Below, in pieces: positions 1-10,362 of a DNA stretch of 64,000 nucleotides. Under the pieces are notes generated by a model. It saw only the letters and a program-made list of their open reading frames with translations, searched no databases and had not been told where the DNA came from. Origin of the DNA: Erythrobacter sp. UBA1916 (GTDB taxonomy: Bacteria; Pseudomonadota; Alphaproteobacteria; Sphingomonadales; Sphingomonadaceae); the NCBI GenBank assembly GCA_002337385.1, contig DDFY01000004.1:109520-173519 (forward strand), read 5' to 3'. The translations under genes were made by a program, and so were the position numbers. The first letter of the stretch is position 1. The number at the start of each line of letters is the position of its first letter.

Positions 1-1
1 C

Positions 2-1207
2 GCGATCCTCGAAGGCTTCAAGCCCGAGTACGAAAGCACCGTCAGCCAGAAGCTGTGGGACGCGGGCGCGGGCATGCTCGGCAAGCTGAACCTTGACCAG
101 TTCGCCATGGGCTCCTCGAACGAGACCAGCCACTTCGGCAATGTTGCCAACCCGTGGAAGGCCAACGACGGCGGCAATGCGGTGCTGGCACCGGGCGGCT
201 CGTCGGGCGGCTCTTCGGCAGCGGTCGCGGCGCGGCTGGCTCCGGCGGCGACCGGTACCGACACCGGCGGCTCGATCCGCCAGCCCGCCGCCTTCACTGG
301 CATCAGCGGCATCAAGCCGACCTATGGCCGCTGCTCGCGCTGGGGCATCGTTGCCTTTGCCAGCTCGCTTGATCAGGCCGGGCCGATGGCGCGCTCGGTG
401 GAAGATTGTGCGGTGATGCTGGGCGCGATGGCCGGGTTCGATCCCAAGGATTCGACCAGCCTCGATGCGCCCGTGCCCGACTGGGCCGGGGCGCTCAGCG
501 CCGATCTGCGCGGCAAAAAGGTCGGTATCCCGAAGGAATACCGGATGGACGGCACCGACGCCGAAATCCTCGCCAGCTGGGACGATGGCATCGCCTGGCT
601 GAAGGATGCGGGCGCCGAGGTGGTCGACGTGAGCCTGCCGCACACCAAATATGCGCTGCCGGCCTACTATATCGTCGCGCCGGCCGAGGCTTCCAGCAAC
701 CTCGCGCGCTATGACGGCGTGCGCTACGGCCTGCGCGATCTGCCCGAGGGCGCTGGCCTGCAGGACATGTACGCCGCCACCCGCGCCGCCGGGTTCGGGC
801 CGGAGGTGAAGCGCCGTATCATGCTCGGCACCTATGTGCTGTCGGCGGGCTTCTACGACGCCTATTACACCCAGGCGATGAAGGTGCGCACGCTGATCCA
901 GCGCGACTTCAACGAGGCTTTCGAAAAGTGCGATGTGATCCTCGCGCCGACCACGCCGACTGCGGCTTTCCCGCTCGGCGACAAGCTCGACGATCCGCTG
1001 GCGATGTATCTGAACGACGTGTTCTCGGTCCCCGCCAGCCTTGCAGGGCTCCCCGCGATGAGTGTGCCCTCGCGGCTTAACGCCAAGGGCCTGCCGCTGG
1101 GCCTGCAACTGGTCGGCAAGGCGATGGACGAGCAGATGGTCCTTAACGCAGGACTGGCAATCGAACAGCGCGCAGGCTTCGATGCTGCGCCGGGTAAGTG
1201 GTGGTAA
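2..1207 (+). CDS. gatA: Aspartyl/glutamyl-tRNA(Asn/Gln) amidotransferase subunit A (5' end outside window)
   Basis: GatA is the amidase subunit of GatCAB, which releases ammonia from glutamine to amidate Glu-tRNA(Gln) and/or Asp-tRNA(Asn) in the cytoplasm. The reading frame is open from base 2, so the N-terminal part, including the catalytic lysine of the amidase-signature family, lies upstream of the window. The visible part has the glycine/serine-rich amidase signature (GGSSGGSS) and the [11 protein letters not shown] segment that carries the two catalytic serines, followed by the conserved GIKPTYGR block. It ends in KWW one base before the gatB start codon. gatC would be expected upstream but cannot be seen. 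The family assignment is secure. Confidence 0.97.
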   Translation, partial: AILEGFKPEYESTVSQKLWDAGAGMLGKLNLDQFAMGSSNETSHFGNVANPWKANDGGNAVLAPGGSSGGSSAAVAARLAPAATGTDTGGSIRQPAAFTGISGIKPTYGRCSRWGIVAFASSLDQAGPMARSVEDCAVMLGAMAGFDPKDSTSLDAPVPDWAGALSADLRGKKVGIPKEYRMDGTDAEILASWDDGIAWLKDAGAEVVDVSLPHTKYALPAYYIVAPAEASSNLARYDGVRYGLRDLPEGAGLQDMYAATRAAGFGPEVKRRIMLGTYVLSAGFYDAYYTQAMKVRTLIQRDFNEAFEKCDVILAPTTPTAAFPLGDKLDDPLAMYLNDVFSVPASLAGLPAMSVPSRLNAKGLPLGLQLVGKAMDEQMVLNAGLAIEQRAGFDAAPGKWW

Positions 1208-1208
1208 G

Positions 1209-2708
<1,500 letters not shown>

Positions 2709-2718
2709 TTGGCGCTCC

Positions 2719-3183
2719 GTGCGTCCCGCTATCGTCCTCGTCCACCCCGAAATTCCCGGTAACACCGGGTCGGTGGGGCGTACCTGCGTGGCGCTCGATA
2801 TGGAGCTGGTGCTGATCCATCCGTTGGGCTTCACCATCAGCGACACGCGGCTGAAGCGGGCGGGGCTCGACTATTGGCAGCATATCCGGCTGGCGGAATT
2901 TCCGAACTGGGAGGCGTTCGTGGCCGAGCGTGCGCCGCGCGCCGACCAGATGTTCCTGTTCGAGGAATATGCCCCGCGCAGCTTCTACGAGCCCGACTAT
3001 CCCGAGGATGCCTATCTGGTGTTCGGGTGCGAAACCAAGGGGCTGCCGGAGGAGATCGTCGCCGCGCACCGGGAGCAGATGGTGAACCTGCCGATGTGCA
3101 GCGATAAGGTCCGCTCGCTCAATCTGGCGAACACCGCTACGGCCGCCGCCTATCAGGCCTTGCGCGGACAGTTCATGCGCTGA
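2719..3183 (+). CDS. trmL: tRNA (cytidine(34)-2'-O)-methyltransferase
   Basis: This 154-residue SPOUT-class methyltransferase matches TrmL, which 2'-O-methylates the wobble base of tRNA-Leu isoacceptors using S-adenosylmethionine. Visible family features are the N-terminal VLVHPEIPGNTGSVGRTC segment, the LVFGCETKGLPEE motif 2 and the C-terminal SLNLANTATAAAYQALRQ-like knot motif (here SLNLANTATAAAYQAL). Translation appears to begin at a GTG ten bases after the gatB stop, so it is probably the last gene of the gat transcript. The start codon is the only weak point. Confidence 0.92.
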   Translation: MRPAIVLVHPEIPGNTGSVGRTCVALDMELVLIHPLGFTISDTRLKRAGLDYWQHIRLAEFPNWEAFVAERAPRADQMFLFEEYAPRSFYEPDYPEDAYLVFGCETKGLPEEIVAAHREQMVNLPMCSDKVRSLNLANTATAAAYQALRGQFMR

Positions 3184-3190
3184 ACGCCGG

Positions 3191-3496
3191 TCAGGCTATC
3201 CGCTTGCCGGTCAGCGCCATCGAGCCGAAGATCCCGGCGCGCACCGTTCCGCTCACATCGTCGCCGCTCACCACCGCCTCGCAATCGAGCCCCATCGGCA
3301 TCGGTGAGGACATGCGCATCGACCAGGTCAGGGTGTCACCCACGATGGAGCCATCGTCGACCTCGATATGGCCTAGCGAGCCTTCGATCGTGCCGGTGAA
3401 GGCCGTGCCGCTGGCATCGGGCACCACGGTCATGGTGCCCGACTGTGCGCCCATCGGCGTATCGACGCTGAATTCGTAAGTTCCGGCTACTGACAT
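3191..3496 (-). CDS. Hypothetical small beta-rich protein
   Basis: This 101-residue protein has no signal peptide or membrane segment. The sequence alternates short hydrophobic and polar stretches with many Thr, Gly and Asp residues, as expected for a small beta-barrel or lipocalin-like fold (for example GTMTV, GTIEG, DDGSIVGDTLTW). I do not recognise a named family. It lies 20 bases downstream of the M16 peptidase on the same strand and so may share its transcript. The stop faces trmL, seven bases away, so the two genes converge with no visible terminator. Confidence 0.7.
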   Translation of the reverse strand: MSVAGTYEFSVDTPMGAQSGTMTVVPDASGTAFTGTIEGSLGHIEVDDGSIVGDTLTWSMRMSSPMPMGLDCEAVVSGDDVSGTVRAGIFGSMALTGKRIA

Positions 3497-3516
3497 TGCT
3501 TGCCTTCCTTGATTGC

Positions 3517-6393
3517 TCAGAGCGCTTCGGCGTCGAGCCAGGTCACGTCCATGCCCAGCTGGTCGAGCTGCGGCGCCACGGTCTCGCGGTCGCCCACGAT
3601 CACGATGGTGAGGTTGTCGGGTGCCAGATATTCGGCGGCTGCGGCATCAAGCGCCTCGGCATCCATCGCGCGATAGATATCGGGCAGCTCGGCCTGATAG
3701 CGGATGTCGCGGCCATAGACCCGGTTGCGGACCAGCGCGCCGAGCACCTGTCCGTTTGTTTCGTAGCGGTTGGGCAGGCCGCGCACGTTGCCGTCGGTCA
3801 CGCGTTGCAGCTCGACCGGATCGACCGGCGCGGTGGCCGGGAAGGCTTCGAGCTGGTCGATGATGGCGGCGATGGAATCGCCAGTCCGGTCAGCCTGAAC
3901 CTGCGTTGAGATGGTGAAGCGGCGCTGGCCGGTCGCTGCCGGGATGCGCGAACCGATGCCATAGGTCCAGCCCTTGGTTTCGCGCAGGTCAGCCATCAGG
4001 CGCGAGAGGAAGCCGCCGCCGAGCACCTCGTTGGCGGTCTCCACCACTTCCACGCCCTCGGGTTCGCCCACCAGCGGGGTGAGGCGGCCGATCATCAGGT
4101 AGCTTGAAGGCGAATTGGGCCGGTCGACCCCTACGATCTGAGCATGCGGAGCGGGCGTGGCGGCGGCAAGGTCGCGCGTGGGCCTGGCATTGGCCGGGGC
4201 CAGCCAGTCGCCGAACCCGGCTTCGAGCGCGGCGACCAGTTCGGCCATCGACACATCGCCAACGGCGGTGATCTGGGCGAGGTCGGGGCGCAGCCAGTGC
4301 GTGTGTTCGGCAGCGAGTTCGGCGGGAGTCAGCGCCGAGACGACCTGCGGATCGCCCGAAGTCGAGGCGTGAGCATAGGGATGCCCTTCGCCGTAGATCA
4401 GCGGCATGAAGGCCTTGCTGGCGAGGCTGCCGGGCGAAGCCAGCTCCTGCGCGATTTCGGCCAGCCGCTGTTCCTTCACCCGTGTGACATCCTCGACCCG
4501 GAAGGCGGGGTTGCGCACCACGTCGGCCATCAGGGCAATCGAAGGCGCGAGGTTGCTGGTGAGCGTGGTGAGCGTGACCTGCGAGGTTTCGACCCCTGCG
4601 CCAGCGCTGAGCGAACTGCCCAGCTCTTCCTGCGCGATGGCGATATCGAGCGCGCTGCGGGAGGTGGTGCCTTCGGTCAGCAGGTCCATCATCGTTTCGT
4701 GGCGGCCCGAGGCATCTGCCGGATCGACCACCGAGCCTGCCTTGAAGGTCAGCGCAATCGAGACCATCGGCACCGCGTCACGGCGGGCCAATACGACCTC
4801 GATCCCGTTCGAAAGCGTGGCGCGTTCAACCTCAGGGAAGGTGAGTTCGCCCACCGGCAGCACGGGCGGCGCTTCGCGCGGCGGGCCGGTGCGGGTCACT
4901 TCCACCGGGGTGCGCGGATCGGGTGCGGGCGCGGGGTAAAGGTCTTCATCGCCCCAGCCGCCCATGGTTGCGCCATCGAGCGTGCGCTCGCCCGGTACGA
5001 TGGAAAGCGTATAGGCCGGGCGCGAGAGCCAGCGTTGCAGCGCGCCCTGCACCTGAGCCGGGGTCAGGGCGGCAATCGCTTCCAGCTCCTTGCGGTAGTT
5101 ATCGGCGTCGCCCGCATAGAGCTCGCCCTCGGCCAGAACCATGCCCTTGCCGCCAAACCCGCCGACACGCTCCAACCCGCCAACGGTGGCGGAAATAAGC
5201 GAGGTCTGCGCGCGTTCCAGTTCGGCAGCGGTGGGGCCTTCGGCAATCAGCCGTTCGGTTTCGGCGACCAGCTGTGCCTCGGCCTCTTCGCGCTCCACGC
5301 CGTCCTTCACCTCGACCATGGTGATGAGCCGGCTCATATCCTCGAACCCGAGCGAATAGGCGGTAACCGAGGTGGCGATCTCGTCGCCGCGCACCAAGGC
5401 GTTGTCGAGCCGCGATGAGGCCAGCCCGCCAAGGATGTGCATGCCCACCGCCAGCGGGATGGCATCGGGGTCGGTCAATGCGGGGCCGGTCCAGGTGCGA
5501 TAGATCTGCGTTGCGGGCACCTGATCGGTCACCACCCGCTCCACCGGTGCGGCGAGCGTTACCGGACCGCCGGGGGCCTCGGCCACTTCGGGGCCGCGCG
5601 GAATATCGCCGAACCAGCGCTCGACCATAGGACGCGCGGTGGCGGCATCGATATCGCCGGACAGCACCAGCACCACGTTGTTGGGGCCGTAGTTGTCGCG
5701 GAACCAGTTCTGCACGTCGGTGAGGCTGGCGGCTTCCAGATCGGCCATCGAGCCGATGGTGTCATGGCGATAGGGGTGGCCCACCGGAAGCAGGCCCTCG
5801 GCCATCAGGTAGTCGAGCAGGCCATAGGGCTGGTTGTCGTTCTGCCGCTTCTCGTTCTGCACCACCATGCGCTGGTTATCGAGCTTCTCCTGACTGATCG
5901 CGCCGAGCAGATAGCCCATGCGGTCGCTTTCCTGGAACAGCGCGAGGTCGAGCGCGCCGGTGGGCACGGTTTCGACGTAGTTGGTGCGGTCATACCAGGT
6001 CGAGCCATTGGTGGAGGTGGAGCCTGCCGCTTCGAGCGGCACATCGAAGTTCTCGACGTTTTCGCTGCCGCCGAACATCAGGTGTTCGAACAGGTGGGCA
6101 AAGCCGGTGCGCCCGCGCGGTTCATGCCGCGAGCCGACGCGGTAATAGACGGTGACGCCGACAATCGGGGCCTTGCGGTCGGTGTGGACCAGCGTGGTGA
6201 GGCCATTTTCAAGCGTAAAGCGTTCGTAAGGGATCTGAACCTGGTCGACGAGCGCGGCCAGGGAGCTGTCGCTCGGTGAGGCAGGGGCGGATGTTTCGGC
6301 AAGCGGGGCGGGCTGCTCGACCGTGGCGCAGGAGGCCAGCGCGAGGGGGGCCAGAAGTGCAAACGGGAGGCTGCGCTGGAAGACAGTTTTCAT
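3517..6393 (-). CDS. M16 family zinc metallopeptidase, two-domain periplasmic lipoprotein
   Basis: A 958-residue double-length M16 (pitrilysin/PqqL-like) peptidase, predicted to degrade peptides in the periplasm. The N-terminus is a lipoprotein signal with lipobox L-A-S-C, the modified cysteine being residue 22. The inverted zinc motif HxxEH is HLFEH at residues 100-104, followed by the usual NEKRQ segment containing the downstream acidic ligand region. The second half (from about residue 520) is a second M16 domain that lacks an intact HxxEH, as usual for the non-catalytic half. It is probably anchored to a membrane facing the periplasm. The substrate is unknown. Confidence 0.93.
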   Translation of the reverse strand: MKTVFQRSLPFALLAPLALASCATVEQPAPLAETSAPASPSDSSLAALVDQVQIPYERFTLENGLTTLVHTDRKAPIVGVTVYYRVGSRHEPRGRTGFAHLFEHLMFGGSENVENFDVPLEAAGSTSTNGSTWYDRTNYVETVPTGALDLALFQESDRMGYLLGAISQEKLDNQRMVVQNEKRQNDNQPYGLLDYLMAEGLLPVGHPYRHDTIGSMADLEAASLTDVQNWFRDNYGPNNVVLVLSGDIDAATARPMVERWFGDIPRGPEVAEAPGGPVTLAAPVERVVTDQVPATQIYRTWTGPALTDPDAIPLAVGMHILGGLASSRLDNALVRGDEIATSVTAYSLGFEDMSRLITMVEVKDGVEREEAEAQLVAETERLIAEGPTAAELERAQTSLISATVGGLERVGGFGGKGMVLAEGELYAGDADNYRKELEAIAALTPAQVQGALQRWLSRPAYTLSIVPGERTLDGATMGGWGDEDLYPAPAPDPRTPVEVTRTGPPREAPPVLPVGELTFPEVERATLSNGIEVVLARRDAVPMVSIALTFKAGSVVDPADASGRHETMMDLLTEGTTSRSALDIAIAQEELGSSLSAGAGVETSQVTLTTLTSNLAPSIALMADVVRNPAFRVEDVTRVKEQRLAEIAQELASPGSLASKAFMPLIYGEGHPYAHASTSGDPQVVSALTPAELAAEHTHWLRPDLAQITAVGDVSMAELVAALEAGFGDWLAPANARPTRDLAAATPAPHAQIVGVDRPNSPSSYLMIGRLTPLVGEPEGVEVVETANEVLGGGFLSRLMADLRETKGWTYGIGSRIPAATGQRRFTISTQVQADRTGDSIAAIIDQLEAFPATAPVDPVELQRVTDGNVRGLPNRYETNGQVLGALVRNRVYGRDIRYQAELPDIYRAMDAEALDAAAAEYLAPDNLTIVIVGDRETVAPQLDQLGMDVTWLDAEAL

Positions 6394-6441
6394 ACGAAAC
6401 CAATAGCAGCCCGCGCGGGCATTTCCAGTGAGTTTGGCTAG

Positions 6442-7293
6442 CTAAGCAATGGGCCCCGCCAGCCGTCGCAACAGCGGCTGGCCCAGTTGGATGTTGCGGC
6501 CTGTTTCCAGCCCCGCCACCGGTGCCCAGTTTGATGGAGCGAAGACCACGATGGTGCTGCCATGCTCGAACCAGCCCATTTCCTCGCCCTTGGCAAATGC
6601 GCGGTCGAGCTGCTCGGTGCGCGCGCCGCCCCGGCGGATGGAAAAGTTCTCATCAAGCCACGGCAGCCGGATCGAGGCGACCAGCACCGCTGCCACCGGC
6701 ACCAGCACCAGCTTCTCGCCGGTCGCCTGTAGCCGCACGGTGAGGGGCGCGCGCTCGTTGCGGCAGAACAGGCGCTCGATCCGGGCGAGGGTGGGCGGGT
6801 TCACGTTCCAGGTGTCGCCCGAGATATAGCGCAGCTGTTCGGCCACAATGTCGTGCGGGGCGTGAAAGCGGTGGTACATGCCCGCCGTGAGCCGCAAGGT
6901 GACATACCAGCCGCCTTCGAACTCCGCCGCTTCCTCCGCCGAGCCGAACAGGTCGGTGACGGGGTAGGGCATGCCCTTCACCTGCAAGGCCGTGCCGCGC
7001 TCGACCCGGCCGAAAGCCCCGACGATGGCGTCACAGGGGCTGGTGAGCGTGGCCGGATCAGGATCAATGGGCCGTGCGCCGTCCTTCAGCTGCCGGATGA
7101 AGGCCTGATGCAGGCTGGCAAAGCGCGTCTCCTTCGTGTCGGCCATGTCGACCGCGCAAAAGCGCTTCCACAGCGCAATCGACACTATCCGCACCGGGGC
7201 GAACTCGATCTTGGAGAACCAGCCCATGAACCGCGTCAGCGCGTGGCGCGGAATTCGGTTGGTCAGCAGGAAATTGACATATCCCTGACTCAT
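6442..7293 (-). CDS. psd: Phosphatidylserine decarboxylase proenzyme
   Basis: Psd converts phosphatidylserine to phosphatidylethanolamine at the inner membrane. The 283-residue proenzyme carries the self-cleavage motif G-S-T at residues 245-247 (context EHGSTIVVF). Cleavage before Ser246 would create the pyruvoyl group. Asp88 (CDAIVG) and His144 (YHRFHAP) match the residues that promote autocleavage in this family. The product is the substrate of PmtA, whose gene lies about 3 kb away at 10363-11031, so both steps of PE/PC synthesis sit in one neighbourhood. It is divergent from the aminotransferase gene, with 65 bases between the starts for both promoters. Confidence 0.94.
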   Translation of the reverse strand: MSQGYVNFLLTNRIPRHALTRFMGWFSKIEFAPVRIVSIALWKRFCAVDMADTKETRFASLHQAFIRQLKDGARPIDPDPATLTSPCDAIVGAFGRVERGTALQVKGMPYPVTDLFGSAEEAAEFEGGWYVTLRLTAGMYHRFHAPHDIVAEQLRYISGDTWNVNPPTLARIERLFCRNERAPLTVRLQATGEKLVLVPVAAVLVASIRLPWLDENFSIRRGGARTEQLDRAFAKGEEMGWFEHGSTIVVFAPSNWAPVAGLETGRNIQLGQPLLRRLAGPIA

Positions 7294-7358
7294 AAAAGTC
7301 CGATTGCAGCGAGCGACCCCATGGGGATTCGTCTTAAGACTAGGAAAAGGTAAGTTCG

Positions 7359-9011
7359 ATGACAGTCGCTCCCTGGCTCGCCGGTTCCGCTGCGCTCGCG
7401 TTCCTCGCCTGGAAGTTGCCGCGGCGGCTGCAACTGAGCCGGGCCAAGCACAAGGGGCTGGTCGGCCACGTGCGTATGGCCAAGCGGATGAGCCGCCTGC
7501 TGCCGTTCTACGACTTCGACCGCGAGGCCTTCTTCGCTGCCGATGGCGCGCCTGCCGATGTGGCGGCGCAGCGCGAGGCGGGGTTCGCGCGGCTCTCGGC
7601 CCTGTTCAAGGAGCGTTTTCCCAAGAGCGCGGCAGCCTCGGCCGAAATGCGCGATAGCATCCCCGACATCGCCTTCACCGGCACCTACCGCGTGCCGTTC
7701 CCATTCAGCCGCGTTGTGCGCGAAGCGTTGCCCTCGGGCAGCTTCTATGCCGCCAGCGACGGGGTGATGCTGACCGACCTTGACGGCAACCGGTTTTACG
7801 ATCTCACCGGCTCCTACGGCGTGAACCTGCTCGGCACCGATGCCTACAAGGGCTTTATGCAGCGCGGCGAGGAGACGGTGGCGGCGCTCGGCCCGGTGCT
7901 GGGCGGCCTGCATCCGGTGGTGGCCGACAATGTGAAGCGGCTGAAGGCGATCAGCGGCCTGGATGCGGTGAGCTTCCATATGTCGGGCACCGAGGCCGTG
8001 ATGCAGGCGGTGCGGCTGGCGCAGTATCACACCGGGCGGCAGCGGATCGTGCGCTTTGCCGGGAGCTACAACGGCTGGTGGGGCGATGTGCAGCCGGGGG
8101 TGGGCAATCCTGTTTCGGCTGATCGCACGCTGACCCTCGCCGATATGAGCGAGCAAACGCTGAAGGTTCTGGCAAGCCGCAAGGATATTGCCTGCGTGCT
8201 GGTCAACCCGCTGCAGGCGATGCACCCGAACAGCAATGCGCCGGGCGATTCTGCGCTGGTCGATTCGAGCCGCGGCGTGCGGGTGGACCGGGCGGCCTAT
8301 TCCGCATGGCTGGCGCGGCTGCGCGAGGTTTGCACCAGGGCGGGCGTGGTGCTCATCATCGACGAGGTGTTCACCGGCTTCCGCCTCGCGAAACACGGCG
8401 CGAGCGAATATTTCGGCGTGCAGGGCGACCTTGTGACCTACGGCAAGACGCTGGGCGGCGGCTATCCGGTGGGCGTGCTGTGCGGACGGGCGCACCTGAT
8501 GAAACGCTACCGCGACGACCGCCCTGCCGACATCTGCTTCGCGCGCGGCACCTTCAACTCGCACCCCAGCGTGATGGGGGCGATGGACCAGTTTTTGCAG
8601 TGGCACGCCAGCGCCGAGGCCGATGCGGCCTACGCGGGCGTGGACGAGCGCTGGAACGCGCGCGCGGCTGGGTTGAACGCGCGGCTTGAGGCGGAGGACC
8701 TGTCACCGCGGGTGGGCAATCTGGGCACGGTGTGGAGCACCTGTTACACCAAGCCCTCGCGCTATAACTGGATGTTCCAGTACTACCTGCGCGCCGAGGG
8801 ACTGGCGACCGGCTGGACCGGCTCGGGGCGGTTTATCTTCTCGTTCGCCTATGGCGATGCCGAGTTCGCCGAGGTGGCGGACCGCTATGTGGCAGCGGCA
8901 CGGGCGTTCGAGGGCGATGGCTGGAGCTGGGGCGGTGAGGGTGTTTCGAACAAGGATTTGAAGCGGCAGATTTTGCGCGAGAGTTTCAGGGCGAAGTTCG
9001 GGCGGGGGTGA
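7359..9011 (+). CDS. Class III PLP-dependent aminotransferase with N-terminal extension
   Basis: A 550-residue fold-type I, class III aminotransferase resembling glutamate-1-semialdehyde aminomutase and related enzymes. Visible features are the phosphate-binding SGTEAVMQA (about 209-217), the cofactor aspartate in IIDEVFTGFR (Asp335) and the Schiff-base lysine Lys363 in TYGKTLGGGYPVG. The first about 120 residues are an extension beyond the usual domain, beginning with a hydrophobic segment (about residues 5-20) that could anchor it to the membrane. It has an extra N-terminal region compared with HemL and is unlikely to be the tetrapyrrole enzyme. The neighbourhood (psd, pmtA) suggests an amine donor or acceptor in lipid metabolism, but that is inference only. 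Confidence 0.85.
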   Translation: MTVAPWLAGSAALAFLAWKLPRRLQLSRAKHKGLVGHVRMAKRMSRLLPFYDFDREAFFAADGAPADVAAQREAGFARLSALFKERFPKSAAASAEMRDSIPDIAFTGTYRVPFPFSRVVREALPSGSFYAASDGVMLTDLDGNRFYDLTGSYGVNLLGTDAYKGFMQRGEETVAALGPVLGGLHPVVADNVKRLKAISGLDAVSFHMSGTEAVMQAVRLAQYHTGRQRIVRFAGSYNGWWGDVQPGVGNPVSADRTLTLADMSEQTLKVLASRKDIACVLVNPLQAMHPNSNAPGDSALVDSSRGVRVDRAAYSAWLARLREVCTRAGVVLIIDEVFTGFRLAKHGASEYFGVQGDLVTYGKTLGGGYPVGVLCGRAHLMKRYRDDRPADICFARGTFNSHPSVMGAMDQFLQWHASAEADAAYAGVDERWNARAAGLNARLEAEDLSPRVGNLGTVWSTCYTKPSRYNWMFQYYLRAEGLATGWTGSGRFIFSFAYGDAEFAEVADRYVAAARAFEGDGWSWGGEGVSNKDLKRQILRESFRAKFGRG

Positions 9012-9061
9012 GAGATCGTTTTGTCTGCTCCGGGTGGGAAGCGGACGTCGACACTTTGACC

Positions 9062-9568
9062 TTATTGACTCTGAGATTTCTTGACAGTGCAACTGTAATC
9101 GAAGCGGTGAGACATTTTGTCCGGTGCGTTCTCGAAGTAGACGAACGCAGTTTCCTCGTCCCAGTCTAGTTTGCCGTTTTCGTTCAGCGTTGAGATACGC
9201 AAGTCATCAGATTGGTGCGGATAACGATCACGATACAGCACAAGCCCGCGAACCTCATTAGTGGGTTGTAAAAAAATCGTACCTACCAGATTTTGCGATC
9301 CACCTTGATAGGTTGCTAGACCATCAGCGTCCCAAAGGACTGCGCCGCCGTCGACATAATTGCTAGTCAGAACAGCTTTGTAGTCGATAATGAAAATTCT
9401 TTCGTGGGAATAGGGGATGCCTACTGACGCTGACTGCTCTGGCGCTACGAAGGAACACTCTAAGTGAGCGGTTTGTGTCGTTGGCGGTGATGGAAAGAAG
9501 TAGCACGATACGACAAAAGTCAGCAGGCCGATGGCTATCGCTAGTATGTAGCGCGGCATTTCCTTCAC
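9062..9568 (-). CDS. Hypothetical membrane-anchored or lipoprotein-like protein
   Basis: About 168 residues, with an N-terminal hydrophobic segment followed by VVSCYFF, which may be an imperfect lipobox or a simple anchor. The rest is predicted to be extracytoplasmic. I chose the GTG at 9566-9568 because GGAAGGA lies eight bases upstream. The ATG three codons later (9559) is an alternative, with a ribosome site that is too close. No known domain is recognised. Base composition is visibly more AT-rich than the flanking genes and the codon use is unusual, which suggests horizontal acquisition or a young gene. It lies between the aminotransferase (convergent) and the membrane protein terminator. 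Confidence 0.6.
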   Translation of the reverse strand: MKEMPRYILAIAIGLLTFVVSCYFFPSPPTTQTAHLECSFVAPEQSASVGIPYSHERIFIIDYKAVLTSNYVDGGAVLWDADGLATYQGGSQNLVGTIFLQPTNEVRGLVLYRDRYPHQSDDLRISTLNENGKLDWDEETAFVYFENAPDKMSHRFDYSCTVKKSQSQ

Positions 9569-9644
9569 TACATCAATCCTTCCAGAACGAACTAGTACGC
9601 TTAAGGCTGCTAATCGATAACGTCCGCTAGCTGCCGAAACGAAC

Positions 9645-9677
9645 AAAGGCCGAAGCGCTCTTCAGCGCCCCGGCCTT
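9645..9677 (-). terminator. Hairpin downstream of the membrane-protein gene
   Basis: Arms 9646-9659 and 9664-9677 pair over 14 positions, two of which are G-U when read as minus-strand RNA, around the tetraloop GAAG (CTTC on the plus strand). A short T run follows on the minus strand. It lies 28 bases past the stop of the gene ending at 9706, so it probably ends the pmtA/membrane protein transcript. Confidence 0.65.
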
Positions 9678-9705
9678 CCCAATTCTCAAACGCAGCGCTG
9701 AATAA

Positions 9706-10308
9706 TCAGCCGCGCGAAGGCCTCCAGGCTGCTGCCGCCTTGGCGCATTCGCCCGGCGCTTTCATGTAGAGCTTGAAGTCGGTGAAGGGGTCGGTGATGA
9801 TTTTCGTCACCCACACCAGGCCGGTCTCCACGTCGCGGATGAAGAACAGCTGCACCATGCGGAACAGCAGCGCGCCCACGCCAAGGCCCAGCCAGATCAT
9901 GCCCAGATCCTCGAAGAACATCCGCGCGCTGGTGAAGGGTTGGGAAAACAGCCCGAAGAAGCTCGGGTAAAGATAAAGCACGAGGGGCGAAATCGCCCAC
10001 AGGCCCATCAGGATCACCTTGCGGAACAGGTTGTAGCCAACCTTGATCTCTTCCTTGTGCTCGTGCGTGGCATCGTTGACGTGGTCATAGCCTTTCGGCT
10101 CGAAGAAGAAGTGCCCGGCCTGACGGCTCACCATGGCGAAACCCCAGCCCAGCAGCGCGGCCAGCCAGGGGTAGTTCCACATCAGCACGTAGCTCAGCAG
10201 AAAGGTGCAGGCGCTGAAGAAGTGCAGCGCCTGATTGATGATCGACTGGTGATAGTAGCGGTGGTCGTCCCAGCGCTGTTCGCGCAGTTGTTCGCGAAAA
10301 CCGGTCAT
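9706..10308 (-). CDS. Multi-pass membrane protein, weakly Mpo1/DUF962-like
   Basis: A 200-residue integral membrane protein with about four hydrophobic segments. The first block (YYHQSIINQALHFFSAC, then RQAGHFFFEPKGYDH) holds several spaced histidines. The pattern recalls the Mpo1/DUF962 family, which in yeast is a 2-hydroxy fatty acid dioxygenase, but the match is from memory and partial. The start is the ATG at 10306-10308, with GGAG eight bases upstream. A longer frame lacks a good ribosome site. It follows pmtA by 54 bases on the same strand, which suggests a shared transcript and a role in membrane lipids. Confidence 0.78.
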   Translation of the reverse strand: MTGFREQLREQRWDDHRYYHQSIINQALHFFSACTFLLSYVLMWNYPWLAALLGWGFAMVSRQAGHFFFEPKGYDHVNDATHEHKEEIKVGYNLFRKVILMGLWAISPLVLYLYPSFFGLFSQPFTSARMFFEDLGMIWLGLGVGALLFRMVQLFFIRDVETGLVWVTKIITDPFTDFKLYMKAPGECAKAAAAWRPSRG

Positions 10309-10362
10309 TGCATGCACTCCGTCCAAATATCCGTGTCCAAGTTGTGACAAGGAGATTTCAAG

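Noticed and set aside
4144..5418. 424-residue plus-strand frame opposite the M16 peptidase
   Set aside because: Antisense shadow of a strong coding gene, with a composition typical of opposite-strand frames and no motifs.
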